A DNA stretch of 64,000 nucleotides from Clostridiales bacterium (GTDB taxonomy: Bacteria; Bacillota; Clostridia; Oscillospirales; Oscillospiraceae). Positions within the stretch are counted from its first letter, which is position 1; the number at the start of each line of letters is the position of its first letter. The stretch is from assembly GCA_022787565.1 (NCBI GenBank), contig JALFVN010000038.1, forward strand, positions 1 through 64,000, given 5' to 3'. Below, in pieces: positions 27,512 to 35,639 of the stretch. The notes under the pieces were generated by a model, which was given only the letters and a program-made list of their open reading frames with translations, was not told the DNA's origin and did no database searches. A program made the position numbers and the translations under genes.

Positions 27512-28332
27512 GTGAGAACAAATTCAGACTGGCCCTGTGCCAGATCCGGACGGAGACCGACCGGGAAACCACCATGCGCAAGGCCGAACGTATGGTGAGG
27601 GAGAGCGCCCAAAACGGCGCGGACATTGTGATGCTGCCGGAGATGTTCAACTGCCCCTATTCCGGGAAATATTTTAAAGCCTTTGCCGCTCTGGGCCATG
27701 AGGAAACGGTGAAGGAGATGTCCCGCTGGGCTGCGGAGAACAGGGTCATCCTTGTGGGCGGCTCCATCCCCGAAACGGAAGGGGATGTGCTTTACAATAC
27801 CTGCTTTGTCTTTGACCGGCAGGGAAAGCAGATCGCCCGCCACCGGAAAATTCATCTGTTCGACGTGGATTTCCCCGGTATGTGCTTCAAAGAATCCCAA
27901 AACTTTGCCCAGGGCAGCGAGATCACCGTGTTTGATACGGAATTCGGCCGGATGGGCGCGGCGGTGTGCTTTGATGTGCGTTTTCCCGAATTGTTCCGGG
28001 CCATGGCGGAACGGGAGGCCCGCTGCGTGTTTCTGCCGGCCCAGTTCAACCTGGTCACCGGGCCCAGACACTGGGAGATGAGCCTGCGTATGCGCGCCGT
28101 GGACTACCATGTGTTCGTGGCCGGCTGCTCGGCCGCCCGGTATGAGGGCTTTTCCTATGAGTGCTGGGGCCACTCCACCGTGACCGGCCCCATGGGCGAG
28201 GTGGTCTGCACCTGTGACGAGAAGGAACAGATCCTCTATGCGGATATCGACCTTGAGCAGACAGAGACGGCCAAAGGCCAGCTGCCCACGGGCGCTGCGC
28301 TGCGCCGGGATCTGTACCCGGTGGCTGAATGA
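27508..28332 (+). CDS. nitrilase-superfamily omega-amidase (Nit2-like)
   Basis: A 274-residue carbon-nitrogen hydrolase with the Glu-Lys-Cys triad: Glu45 (LPEMFN), Lys114 (HRKIHLFDVD) and Cys154 (GAAVCFDVRFPEL). The closest known type is omega-amidase, which hydrolyses 2-oxoglutaramate or 2-oxosuccinamate. In Bacillus a homologue works with glutamine transaminase in methionine salvage. Its presence behind a SAM-I riboswitch fits that role. It overlaps both neighbours by 4 bp. Confidence 0.85.
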   Translation: MSENKFRLALCQIRTETDRETTMRKAERMVRESAQNGADIVMLPEMFNCPYSGKYFKAFAALGHEETVKEMSRWAAENRVILVGGSIPETEGDVLYNTCFVFDRQGKQIARHRKIHLFDVDFPGMCFKESQNFAQGSEITVFDTEFGRMGAAVCFDVRFPELFRAMAEREARCVFLPAQFNLVTGPRHWEMSLRMRAVDYHVFVAGCSAARYEGFSYECWGHSTVTGPMGEVVCTCDEKEQILYADIDLEQTETAKGQLPTGAALRRDLYPVAE

Positions 28333-28904
28333 GCATGAAAATCGTTAAAGACATTGAAAAATACCGCCCCTGCAATGAGCAGGAGCGGCATGATCAGGCG
28401 CTTATTCTGGATTTTCTGAACAGGAATGAGGACGCCTTTCTCCGCAGCAACCGGCTGGCTCACATGACGGCCTCTGCCTGGATCGTAAATCCGGCGCGGA
28501 CAAAGACCCTGATGGTGTATCACAAGCTCTATGATTCCTGGTCCTGGACGGGGGGCCATGCCGACGGGGAGACAGACCTGCTCGCCGTAGCCCTGAAAGA
28601 GGCACGGGAGGAGACGGGCATTGTGCATGTGCGCCCGGTGAGCGGGGAGATTTTTTCCCTGGAGGTGCTGACCGTGGACGGCCATGAGAAGCGGGGGGAA
28701 TATGTGTCCAGTCACCTGCATCTGAACGTGACCTATCTGCTGGAGGCGGAGGAGAGCGACACGCTGCGCATCTGCAAGGAGGAAAACAGCGGCGTGGCCT
28801 GGTTTACGCTGGAGGAGGCCCTGAAAGCCTCTACGGAGCCATGGTTTGTGGAGCGGATATACAAAAAACTCAATGGCAAGCTCCGAATGAAGCTGTCATC
28901 CTGA
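28329..28904 (+). CDS. Nudix hydrolase
   Basis: A 191-residue Nudix protein. The Nudix box is GGHADGETDLLAVALKEA followed by REETGI (about residues 75-98), giving the Gx5Ex7REUxEExGU pattern for metal-bound diphosphate hydrolysis. The substrate is unknown. It is the last gene of the SAM-riboswitch operon. Its stop codon TGA lies inside the first arm (GTCATCCTGA) of a palindromic repeat, so the repeat appears to have supplied the C-terminal end, and the original terminus may have been different. Confidence 0.87.
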   Translation: MSMKIVKDIEKYRPCNEQERHDQALILDFLNRNEDAFLRSNRLAHMTASAWIVNPARTKTLMVYHKLYDSWSWTGGHADGETDLLAVALKEAREETGIVHVRPVSGEIFSLEVLTVDGHEKRGEYVSSHLHLNVTYLLEAEESDTLRICKEENSGVAWFTLEEALKASTEPWFVERIYKKLNGKLRMKLSS

Positions 28905-28982
28905 GCAGCGAAGCGACGAAGGATCCCGTAAATAGAAGTACATGCTTCTGCATACGGGATCCTTTTCGTTGTTCAGGATGAT
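28894..28982. repeat. palindromic intergenic repeat (copy C)
   Basis: Outer arms TGTCATCCTGAG and TTCAGGATGAT, inner arms GAAGGATCCCGTA and TACGGGATCCTTTTC, loop with AGAAG-TACATG-CTTCT. It sits between the convergent Nudix and decarboxylase genes and may serve as a two-way terminator. Confidence 0.8.
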
Positions 28983-28991
28983 GCCTGTTTG

Positions 28992-30215
28992 TCAGCCGCC
29001 GAAGACGCTGAGCAGGAAACCGGCAGCGATGGCGGAGCCGATGACGCCGGCCACGTTGGGGCCCATGGCATGCATCAGCAGGAAGTTGGTCTTGTTGTAT
29101 TTCCGGCCCACGTCCTGCACCACACGGGCGGCCATAGGCACGGCGGAGACGCCGGCAGAGCCGATCAGCGGATTGATCCTGCCGCCGGAGGTCCTGTACA
29201 TCACCAGACCGCCTGCAAGCCCGCCCATGGTGGAAATGGCAAAGGCGCACAGACCCAGAATAATGATCTTGATGGTGTTCAGATTCAGGAAGTTCTGCGC
29301 CACCATGGTGGCGCCCACGGAGGTGGCCAGGAAGATGGTGACAATGTTCATCAGCGCGTTCTGTGCCGTGTCGGAGAGACGGTCAGTGACGCCGCACTCG
29401 CGGAACAGGTTGCCCAGCATCAGGCAGCCCACCAGAGGCGCAGTGGAGGGCAGAAGCAGGATCACAAAGGTGGCCACCACGATGGGGAAGACGATTTTTT
29501 CCGTCTTGCTGACCTCGCGGGTCTGCTCCATCTTTACCTTGCGCATTTTATCGGTGGTGAAGAGCTTCATAATGGGCGGCTGGATCAGGGGGATCAGCGC
29601 CATATAGGAGTAGGCCGCAATGGCAATGGGGCCCAGGAGCTGAGGGGCAAGCTTTGTGGTCAGATAGATGGCTGTAGGGCCGTCCGCACCGCCGATGATG
29701 CCGATGGAGGCGGCCTCCGGACCGGTAAAGCCCAGCAGCACCGCACCGAAGAAGGCCACGAATACGCCCAGCTGCGCCGCCGCGCCCAAAAGAAGACTCT
29801 TGGGATCGGAGAGCAGGGGGCCAAAATCGGTCATGGCGCCCACGCCCAGGAAGATCAGCGAGGGGTAGATACCTGCTTTTACACCGATGTAGAAGAAGTC
29901 CAGCAGGCCGGCGTTGCTCATGATGTGGCCGTAGCTGTGGAAATAGGGGCTGGTCTCATCCAGGAAGGCCTCCCACAGCTCCGGGTGGTACAGGGCGTTG
30001 TCGCCCATGCCCACAAAGTAGCTCAGGTTGGAGAGCAGGCAGCCGAAGGCAATGCCGCACAGCAGCAGCGGCTCAAACTTCTTGACAATGCCCAGATAGA
30101 GCAGACCGAAAGAGATCAGGATCATGATCAGGTTTTTCCAGCCGCCGTCCGTGAGGAAGAAGGCCGCAAAGCCGGATTCCATCCCCAGCTTTTGCAGCGT
30201 ACCCAGTATATCCAT
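28992..30215 (-). CDS. oadB: sodium-pumping decarboxylase, beta subunit
   Basis: A 407-residue membrane subunit of the oxaloacetate/glutaconyl-CoA/methylmalonyl-CoA decarboxylase family. It takes CO2 from carboxybiotin and moves Na+ outward. About ten helices are seen, with the conserved segment GIIGGADGPTAIYL and the re-entrant SAGVSAVPMAARV. It is the last gene of the operon alpha-delta-gamma-beta. The whole complex would give a sodium gradient from decarboxylation, a common energy source in amino-acid fermenters. Which acid is used cannot be fixed from this subunit. Confidence 0.9.
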   Translation of the reverse strand: MDILGTLQKLGMESGFAAFFLTDGGWKNLIMILISFGLLYLGIVKKFEPLLLCGIAFGCLLSNLSYFVGMGDNALYHPELWEAFLDETSPYFHSYGHIMSNAGLLDFFYIGVKAGIYPSLIFLGVGAMTDFGPLLSDPKSLLLGAAAQLGVFVAFFGAVLLGFTGPEAASIGIIGGADGPTAIYLTTKLAPQLLGPIAIAAYSYMALIPLIQPPIMKLFTTDKMRKVKMEQTREVSKTEKIVFPIVVATFVILLLPSTAPLVGCLMLGNLFRECGVTDRLSDTAQNALMNIVTIFLATSVGATMVAQNFLNLNTIKIIILGLCAFAISTMGGLAGGLVMYRTSGGRINPLIGSAGVSAVPMAARVVQDVGRKYNKTNFLLMHAMGPNVAGVIGSAIAAGFLLSVFGG

Positions 30216-30226
30216 GGCTACCCTCC

Positions 30227-30604
30227 TCAGGCGATGACGGCCAGAACAGCGCCGGTCTCCACTACCGCGCCCTTGGACACAGCGATCTGTGCGATGGTTC
30301 CGCTCTTGGTAGCAACGATCTCGTTCTCCATCTTCATGGCCTCTAGAACCATGAGCACGTCGCCCTCCTTTACCGGCTGGCCCTGGCTTACCTCAATTCT
30401 GAGTATGTTGCCGGGCATGGGGCTTTTCACCGGCTCGCCGGCAGCCACGGAGACGGGAGCCGCAGCGGCGGCTGCGGGAGCGGCTGCCACAGGGGCAGCA
30501 GGCGCAGCAGGGGCGCTCAGCTCATATTCGTCAATGAGCATGGCCTGGCCCTGCTCAACCTCTACCTCGTATACACGGTTATTCAGCGTTACCTTATATT
30601 TCAT
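30227..30604 (-). CDS. biotin carboxyl carrier (gamma) subunit
   Basis: A 125-residue biotin carrier. An N-terminal strand region (MKYKVTLNNRVYEVEV) leads into an Ala/Pro-rich flexible linker (residues 30-58), then a biotinyl domain with EAMKMENEIV, whose Lys carries biotin. It ferries CO2 from the alpha subunit to the membrane beta subunit. Its start overlaps the end of the delta subunit gene by 11 bp. Confidence 0.92.
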   Translation of the reverse strand: MKYKVTLNNRVYEVEVEQGQAMLIDEYELSAPAAPAAPVAAAPAAAAAAPVSVAAGEPVKSPMPGNILRIEVSQGQPVKEGDVLMVLEAMKMENEIVATKSGTIAQIAVSKGAVVETGAVLAVIA

Positions 30605-30944
30605 CGTCCTTGACCTCCCGGATAGATTTGAAGCGCAGTTCGTTCAGGGGCTTGCCCAGCGTGTCAGCCACAATGGCCATGATCATGGCGGCGTCTCTGG
30701 GGTCGGTGTCATAGAGCTTCAGCTCGCCGGCAGAGCCGGGGGCGGGCTCTTTGGGTACAGGGGCGGGGGCGGCCGGGGGTTCAGCCGCGGCTGCAGTCTG
30801 GGCCTTTTTGGCCTGGGCCACCATGATCTTTCCCATGACCATAATGACCACCATCAGCAGCACCAGACCGAAGAATACCACCAGATAACCCAGCAGGGCG
30901 ATGACACCTGCGTTGCCAATGGAAATGTTGACCAGATCGTCCAT
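30594..30944 (-). CDS. decarboxylase delta (OadG-like) subunit
   Basis: A 116-residue subunit with one N-terminal helix (about residues 14-38), an Ala/Pro-rich linker and a short soluble tail. This is the OadG/MmdD pattern, a small protein that holds the complex together at the membrane. It lies 12 bp after the alpha subunit and overlaps the biotin carrier. Confidence 0.83.
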   Translation of the reverse strand: MDDLVNISIGNAGVIALLGYLVVFFGLVLLMVVIMVMGKIMVAQAKKAQTAAAAEPPAAPAPVPKEPAPGSAGELKLYDTDPRDAAMIMAIVADTLGKPLNELRFKSIREVKDDEI

Positions 30945-30956
30945 GGTTCAGCCTCC

Positions 30957-32336
30957 TTAAAGCGCCTGGATGGAGTAGCGCACGACCTTTTCCTCGTCCG
31001 CCTTGCGCTTTTCGAAGAACTTCTCCGCCACTTCGGGGAAGGCCACGTAGCTGAGCACGTCCTCCTCGCTCCGGGCGGTATCGCCCAGCTTCTCCTGGGC
31101 TTTTTCAAAGGTGTCGGTGGGCATAGTGTCGGCGTAGCGGCCCTGGATGGGCTTCTCGCCGCCCAGAATTTTGGCCTGAACCTCCGGGTCAATGGGCGCG
31201 GGGGTCTTGCCGTATTCTCCGCGGCAGTAGGCCCGCATCTCGGCGCCTACGTTCTTGTAGCGTTCGCCGGCCAGCACGTTCTGCACTGCCTGGGTGCCCA
31301 CAAGCTGGCTGGTGGGGGTGACCAGGGGAGGATAGCCCATGTCTTTGCGCACTCTGGGGGTCTCCAGCAGGGTCTCCTCGTATCTGTCCAGGGCGTTCAT
31401 CATCTTCATCTGGCTCAGCAGGTTGGAGAGCATGCCGCCGGGGATCTGATAGGTCAGGCAGCGGGTGTCGGTAGCCATGGAGATGGGGTTCAGCGTGCCG
31501 TCGGCCAGGAAGTCGGCCCGGATGGGCTTGAAGAAGTCGGCCATCTTGTTCAGGGCGTCTTCGTTCAGGTCGGTATCATAGCCCAGCTCGCGCAGGGTGT
31601 AGAACAGGGTCTCCGTTGCGGGCTGGGAGGTGCCGCCGGAGAAGGGGGAAATGGCGGTGTCGATCACGTCGGCCCCGGCCTCCACAGCCTTCAGATAGGT
31701 CATAAAGGCAAGGCCGGTGGTGCTGTGGGTGTGTACCACCAGAGGCAGGTCCACCGCGTCCTTGATGGCGGAAACCAGATCATAGGCGGCCTTGGGGGTA
31801 AGAATGCCGGCCATATCCTTGATGCAGATGGAGCCCACGCCCATGCGGGCCATTTCTTTCACCATGCTCACATACTTGTCCAGGGTGTGGACCGGGCTGG
31901 TGGTGTAGGAAATTGCGCCGGAAGCCAGAGCGCCGCAGTTCACCGTCTCCTCAATGGCGACCTTCAGGTTGTCTATATCGTTCAGTGCGTCAAAAATGCG
32001 CACGATGTCAATGCCGTTTTTCACCGCGGCGCGGACAAAACGGCGCACGATGTCGTCAGGGTAGTGTTTGTAGCCCAGAATATTCTGGCCGCGCAGCAGC
32101 ATCTGCAGCTTGGTGTTGGGCATCCCGGCGCGGATCTTTCTCAGCCTTTCCCAGGGATCCTCATTCAGATAGCGCAGGCACACGTCAAAGGTGGCTCCGC
32201 CCCAGCATTCCACAGAGTAGAATCCGGCCTGATCCATGGTCTCCAGTATGGGTGCGAACTGGTCATAGCCCAGACGGGTGGCCACCAGAGACTGGTTCGC
32301 GTCGCGCAGCACGGTTTCGGTAAATTGTACTTTCAT
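30957..32336 (-). CDS. oadA: oxaloacetate-type decarboxylase, alpha (carboxyltransferase) subunit
   Basis: A 459-residue carboxyltransferase of the pyruvate carboxylase/OadA family with the TIM-barrel start ETVLRDANQSL and the metal-site motifs DALND and HTHSTTG. It ends without a biotin domain, which is a separate gene here, so it is the split form. It moves the carboxyl group of oxaloacetate (or a related acid) to biotin. It is the first gene of the minus-strand operon, with a promoter about 85-110 bp upstream and AGGAGGAGCC before the ATG. Confidence 0.9.
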   Translation of the reverse strand: MKVQFTETVLRDANQSLVATRLGYDQFAPILETMDQAGFYSVECWGGATFDVCLRYLNEDPWERLRKIRAGMPNTKLQMLLRGQNILGYKHYPDDIVRRFVRAAVKNGIDIVRIFDALNDIDNLKVAIEETVNCGALASGAISYTTSPVHTLDKYVSMVKEMARMGVGSICIKDMAGILTPKAAYDLVSAIKDAVDLPLVVHTHSTTGLAFMTYLKAVEAGADVIDTAISPFSGGTSQPATETLFYTLRELGYDTDLNEDALNKMADFFKPIRADFLADGTLNPISMATDTRCLTYQIPGGMLSNLLSQMKMMNALDRYEETLLETPRVRKDMGYPPLVTPTSQLVGTQAVQNVLAGERYKNVGAEMRAYCRGEYGKTPAPIDPEVQAKILGGEKPIQGRYADTMPTDTFEKAQEKLGDTARSEEDVLSYVAFPEVAEKFFEKRKADEEKVVRYSIQAL

Positions 32337-32417
32337 GGCTCCTCCTGTATCCTGTATTTTATATCTGTAAAATCAGAAAAAATCACAAGTTAAGCATCTC
32401 CGATTTTTCATCACTTT

Positions 32418-32447
32418 ATTATATCATTTCCCCCGACGCAATGCCAA
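32418..32447 (-). promoter_or_regulatory. promoter of decarboxylase operon
   Basis: On the minus strand TTGGCA (32442-32447), 18 bp, TATAAT (32418-32423). Confidence 0.6.
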
Positions 32448-32563
32448 GCAGAATATTTTTTTCTGTCAAATGGATAACAAGCGGCGCGAAAAAGGGAGCG
32501 CAAAAAGGGGGCAGTTGTGGAGATTGACGATTAAGATTTTAACGCTTCCGCGCTGAAAGAATA

Positions 32564-32593
32564 CGCCGGGAGCTGAAAGCACAGCGCCCGGCG
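32564..32593 (-). terminator. hairpin after tandem hotdog gene
   Basis: CGCCGGG (32564-32570) pairs with CCCGGCG (32587-32593) with an inner GCTG/CAGC stem. The T-tract on the minus strand is weak (TATTCTTT). Confidence 0.45.
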
Positions 32594-32609
32594 ATAAGGA
32601 ATGTGTTCA

Positions 32610-33506
32610 TTATTTAAAGGCTTTTCTCCGGTATTCTGCCGACATCTCGTTGGTGATCTCGTAGTCCACGCACTGCATGACAAACTGAGCCACGGCGGCA
32701 AGCTCACCGCTGCCGTCTGTGATGTCCATGGTGTAAAACAGCAGCTGCTTTCCGGAGCGGACAAGCTTTGTCTCGGCCCGGACGGGGCCCTGGGTGATGC
32801 TGCGCAGATAGTGGATGCTGCTGGACACGGTAACGGGCTTTTTCTCCAGCAGGAAGGCCGCTGAGCCGCCGGCTGCGCTGTCGCAGACGGTGTAGATCAT
32901 GCCTGGGTGGGCCGCGCCGAAGGCGTCCACAGTCTCGGGGAACAGATCCGCCCCGTAGATCATGCCTTTTTCGCCCCGGCCCAGCACATGGGTGTGGCAT
33001 ACGGCGGAGAAAAACACGGAAAGGCGGGGATAATAGATGCCGGTGACCGGGTCCACGGGGGAATTATCGTCGCCGTGGATGATGGTGACAGGATATTCCG
33101 CAGGGCTGCAAACCGGCAGGTCGGCGTCTTTCAGCGTGACGATCTGGGTCAGGCACAGCTTGCCCTTACTGTCCAGCACCCGTACCCGGAACACCATCAG
33201 CTCGCCTGCGCTGACCAGCTTTGTCCGGATGCGGGCATAGGGGCCCAGCAGGGAACTTTCATACTCGTTGGACACATCCACCGCCATGGCCCGCCGATCC
33301 AGGCAGAGCCCGGCGGACAGAACCGCCGCCGCGTGGCCCACGGAATAGACATAGCCGCCGTGGGCGCTGGAATAGGTGTTGCAGAATTCCCGCTTCAGCC
33401 GGGCCTTGGCCGTCAGGCCGTCCTGGCGCAGTTCCTCCACCTCCAGCCCGATCATCCGGGTAAAGGGGTCAAAATATTTGCTCTGGTTTATCTCTTCTCT
33501 TGTCAT
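32610..33506 (-). CDS. tandem hotdog (PaaI-like thioesterase) protein
   Basis: A 298-residue protein that appears to hold two hotdog domains: residues 1-130 (with CNTYSSAHGGYVYSVGHAAA, the PaaI-type HGG turn) and residues 150-290 (with DAFGAAHPGMIYTVCDSAAG, a matching turn). Such proteins hydrolyse acyl-CoA or bind acyl-thioesters. The substrate is unknown. It stands between the decarboxylase operon and a lipoprotein gene on the same strand. Confidence 0.72.
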   Translation of the reverse strand: MTREEINQSKYFDPFTRMIGLEVEELRQDGLTAKARLKREFCNTYSSAHGGYVYSVGHAAAVLSAGLCLDRRAMAVDVSNEYESSLLGPYARIRTKLVSAGELMVFRVRVLDSKGKLCLTQIVTLKDADLPVCSPAEYPVTIIHGDDNSPVDPVTGIYYPRLSVFFSAVCHTHVLGRGEKGMIYGADLFPETVDAFGAAHPGMIYTVCDSAAGGSAAFLLEKKPVTVSSSIHYLRSITQGPVRAETKLVRSGKQLLFYTMDITDGSGELAAVAQFVMQCVDYEITNEMSAEYRRKAFK

Positions 33507-33546
33507 GGCTCATTCCCTGTTTCTTAAATAAATCTATCGGTTTTCG

Positions 33547-35010
33547 TCAGGCCCAGTTGGGAAACCGGGAGGGGGCGTCGGTAAAAGCGAAGGTCAGGCT
33601 GTCGCCCGGATCGTCAAAAAGGATCTCAAGCTCAATGTCGTTCATCTGCGCGTAGGTGATCTCTATGCCGCTCTGGCTTCTCACACTGTCCAGTGCCGGC
33701 ACATCAGCGGCGGTATACTTTACGATCAGGCCGGGAGGATCGTTGAATGTTGCCTGAATGTAGTCCGCATAGGCTTCCGGGGACTTTGTCTTATGGATGT
33801 TGCCAAGAACAAAGTCGCTGCTGTGATAGCTGTCCAGAGTGCCGTCCTCCACCGCCGTGCCGATCCAGTCGGTGCGGTAATGGGTCAGGTCGATCATATA
33901 GTACCAGCCGTCCCGGAGAATGTAGTTAAACACATGGCCGCTGCCGTCCCGCTGGGAGGTGGCGATATAGCCGATCTCGTCATAGTCGCCGGCCAGAATG
34001 TAGTGCAGCCAGTTGGAGTCGGTGGCGCAGCAGCCGTTGTTGGTCAGCACGGCGTAATAGCCGGGCTTGTGGTGCTCCCAGGCAATGCCGTTTTCCCCCA
34101 TGCGGATGTTGTCATCGGCAGAGATAAATCCGCTCACCTGATAAAGCTGCAGCGCCTCATACAGGGTGGAGACGGCGGCCTGCTTATCCTCAGGGGAATG
34201 ATCAACCATCTGGAAAATGTCCGCGTTGCTGTACCGGCTGTCGCCCAGGGAACGGGCAGGCACCCAGTAGACGTCCGGGTATACTTCCACCACATAATCC
34301 GCGTCATACCGCAGTGTCATAAGGTCCTTGCCCTGGTCCTGAGAATAGTCAAGGCCGGACGCATCGGAACTGCCATAGTTGACATCAACTTCCGGGGCTC
34401 CCGCTAAATGGAAAGTAAAGGTGACCCGGTATTCGTTCTTATCCGCATCCTGATAAACAAAGATGTAATCCCTCGCGTCAAAGGGGGCGGGGTTGGGATG
34501 CCAGTCGTCAAAACCATCGCCTGTACCCGGCGCCAGAGTATAAAAGGCCCAACCCTGGAACTGACGGATGTCAAGAGGATAATCCTCCCCTTTATTGCCG
34601 TTTTCATAGTCCGTGATGATCAGCTCCTGGAGCGTCAGCTCCCGGTCGGTGCCGTTGAACAGATCCATATGGAAATGATAGTCAGTGCTGTTTTCCAGAA
34701 TCACCTGGGCGTCAATGCTGGCTTCGCCGGGGCCGGTAAAGGTAAATTCACCGCGGGCAATGTCGGCGCCAGTCTCCGTCTGTGCTTCCTGCGCGCTGTC
34801 AGGCACTGCTGCCGGAAGCTCTGCCTGGGGCGGAACAGCGGAAGAGCCGGTGCGCAGCATCTCGATCACCTGAATGGCCATGTCATATTCGCCCCTGTCC
34901 AGCAGGGAAATGATATAGTCGTAATCCTCGTTCCCCGTGCCGCTGCTTCCGCAGGCGGCAAGGGTGAAGCACAGGACCAGCGCCAAAAGCAGACTGATGG
35001 CTTTTTTCAT
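33547..35010 (-). CDS. lipoprotein with transglutaminase-like core
   Basis: A 487-residue secreted lipoprotein: the signal peptide ends in the lipobox LAAC (Cys20), followed by a low-complexity linker. The C-terminal half shows a possible Cys-His-Asp arrangement of the transglutaminase/protease fold: NNGCCATDSNW (about residue 326), SGHVFNYI (about 357) and MIDLTHYRTD (about 373). The middle has a beta-rich domain of unknown type. The ATG follows GGAGGTAAAGAGAG. The fold call is from spacing of motifs only. Confidence 0.65.
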   Translation of the reverse strand: MKKAISLLLALVLCFTLAACGSSGTGNEDYDYIISLLDRGEYDMAIQVIEMLRTGSSAVPPQAELPAAVPDSAQEAQTETGADIARGEFTFTGPGEASIDAQVILENSTDYHFHMDLFNGTDRELTLQELIITDYENGNKGEDYPLDIRQFQGWAFYTLAPGTGDGFDDWHPNPAPFDARDYIFVYQDADKNEYRVTFTFHLAGAPEVDVNYGSSDASGLDYSQDQGKDLMTLRYDADYVVEVYPDVYWVPARSLGDSRYSNADIFQMVDHSPEDKQAAVSTLYEALQLYQVSGFISADDNIRMGENGIAWEHHKPGYYAVLTNNGCCATDSNWLHYILAGDYDEIGYIATSQRDGSGHVFNYILRDGWYYMIDLTHYRTDWIGTAVEDGTLDSYHSSDFVLGNIHKTKSPEAYADYIQATFNDPPGLIVKYTAADVPALDSVRSQSGIEITYAQMNDIELEILFDDPGDSLTFAFTDAPSRFPNWA

Positions 35011-35064
35011 CTCTCTTTACCTCCAGTGCCGGTCAGACCGGACATGTGTATGTATAATGATGCC

Positions 35065-35093
35065 ATTATACAGGATCGGCCGCCGCTTTTCAA
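35065..35093 (-). promoter_or_regulatory. promoter of transglutaminase-like lipoprotein gene
   Basis: On the minus strand TTGAAA (35088-35093), 17 bp, TATAAT (35065-35070). Confidence 0.65.
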
Positions 35094-35182
35094 CGCAATA
35101 TCGGCGAAATGACTGTCATACCGGGCAGGTGGGCGTCTCATTGCAGCACCTTCGTGAAAAACAAAGCTATTCCTTCAAAAAT

Positions 35183-35227
35183 TGATTGACAAACATCAAT
35201 GTGTTGCGTATAATATAGACAAATGTC
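35183..35227 (+). promoter_or_regulatory. ars promoter with ArsR-type operator
   Basis: TTGACA (35186-35191), 17 bp, TATAAT (35209-35214): a perfect consensus. TTGAT-N8-ATCAA (35183-35200) overlaps the -35 box and GACA-AA-TGTC (35218-35227) follows the -10 box; such dyads are typical ArsR/SmtB sites. Confidence 0.75.
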
Positions 35228-35244
35228 GATGGGTGGTGACGAGC

Positions 35245-35559
35245 TTGGACCTCAATGAAAAGAAAATCGCAATGATTTTCAAAGCGTTTTGCGATGAAAA
35301 CCGTATTCGTATTCTGAAGCTTCTTACGACGGGGGAGAAATGTGCCTGTAAATTGCTTGAAGAAATCAATATCACGCAGCCTACAATGTCGCACCATATG
35401 AAAATTCTTTGTGATTCCGGTATTGTGGCTGGACGAAAAGAGGGCAAATGGATGCACTACTCCATTTCACCGGAAGGCGCGGAAATTGCCGCGAAATACC
35501 TGAAAGAGCTTACCAAAATCACTTGTTCGGACGCAGATAAGTCGTGTTGTGAAAAGTAA
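35245..35559 (+). CDS. arsR: ArsR-family arsenic-responsive repressor
   Basis: A 104-residue winged-helix repressor of the ArsR/SmtB family. The As(III)-binding motif is EKCACKL (Cys33, Cys35), in place of the classical ELCVCDL, and the recognition helix is ITQPTMSHHMKIL. A Cys-rich tail (CSDADKSCCEK) may add metal ligands. The start is taken as TTG at 35245, since GGTGGTG lies just upstream and longer readings cross the promoter. It should leave the operator on binding arsenite and allow the permease, thioredoxin-like protein and arsC to be made. Confidence 0.9.
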   Translation: MDLNEKKIAMIFKAFCDENRIRILKLLTTGEKCACKLLEEINITQPTMSHHMKILCDSGIVAGRKEGKWMHYSISPEGAEIAAKYLKELTKITCSDADKSCCEK

Positions 35560-35639
35560 GTCTGTATGCTTTTCGGCACGGTTATTGAAAAGTCTTTATA
35601 TCGACATATTTCAATTTAGCAATTTATTGGAGAATTTTT

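Noticed and set aside
28989..32393. Open frame of 1134 codons on the plus strand
   Set aside because: It is antisense to the whole decarboxylase operon, whose four proteins have clear family motifs. The frame stays open because of high GC and codon bias; its translation is low-complexity His/Gly/Gln.
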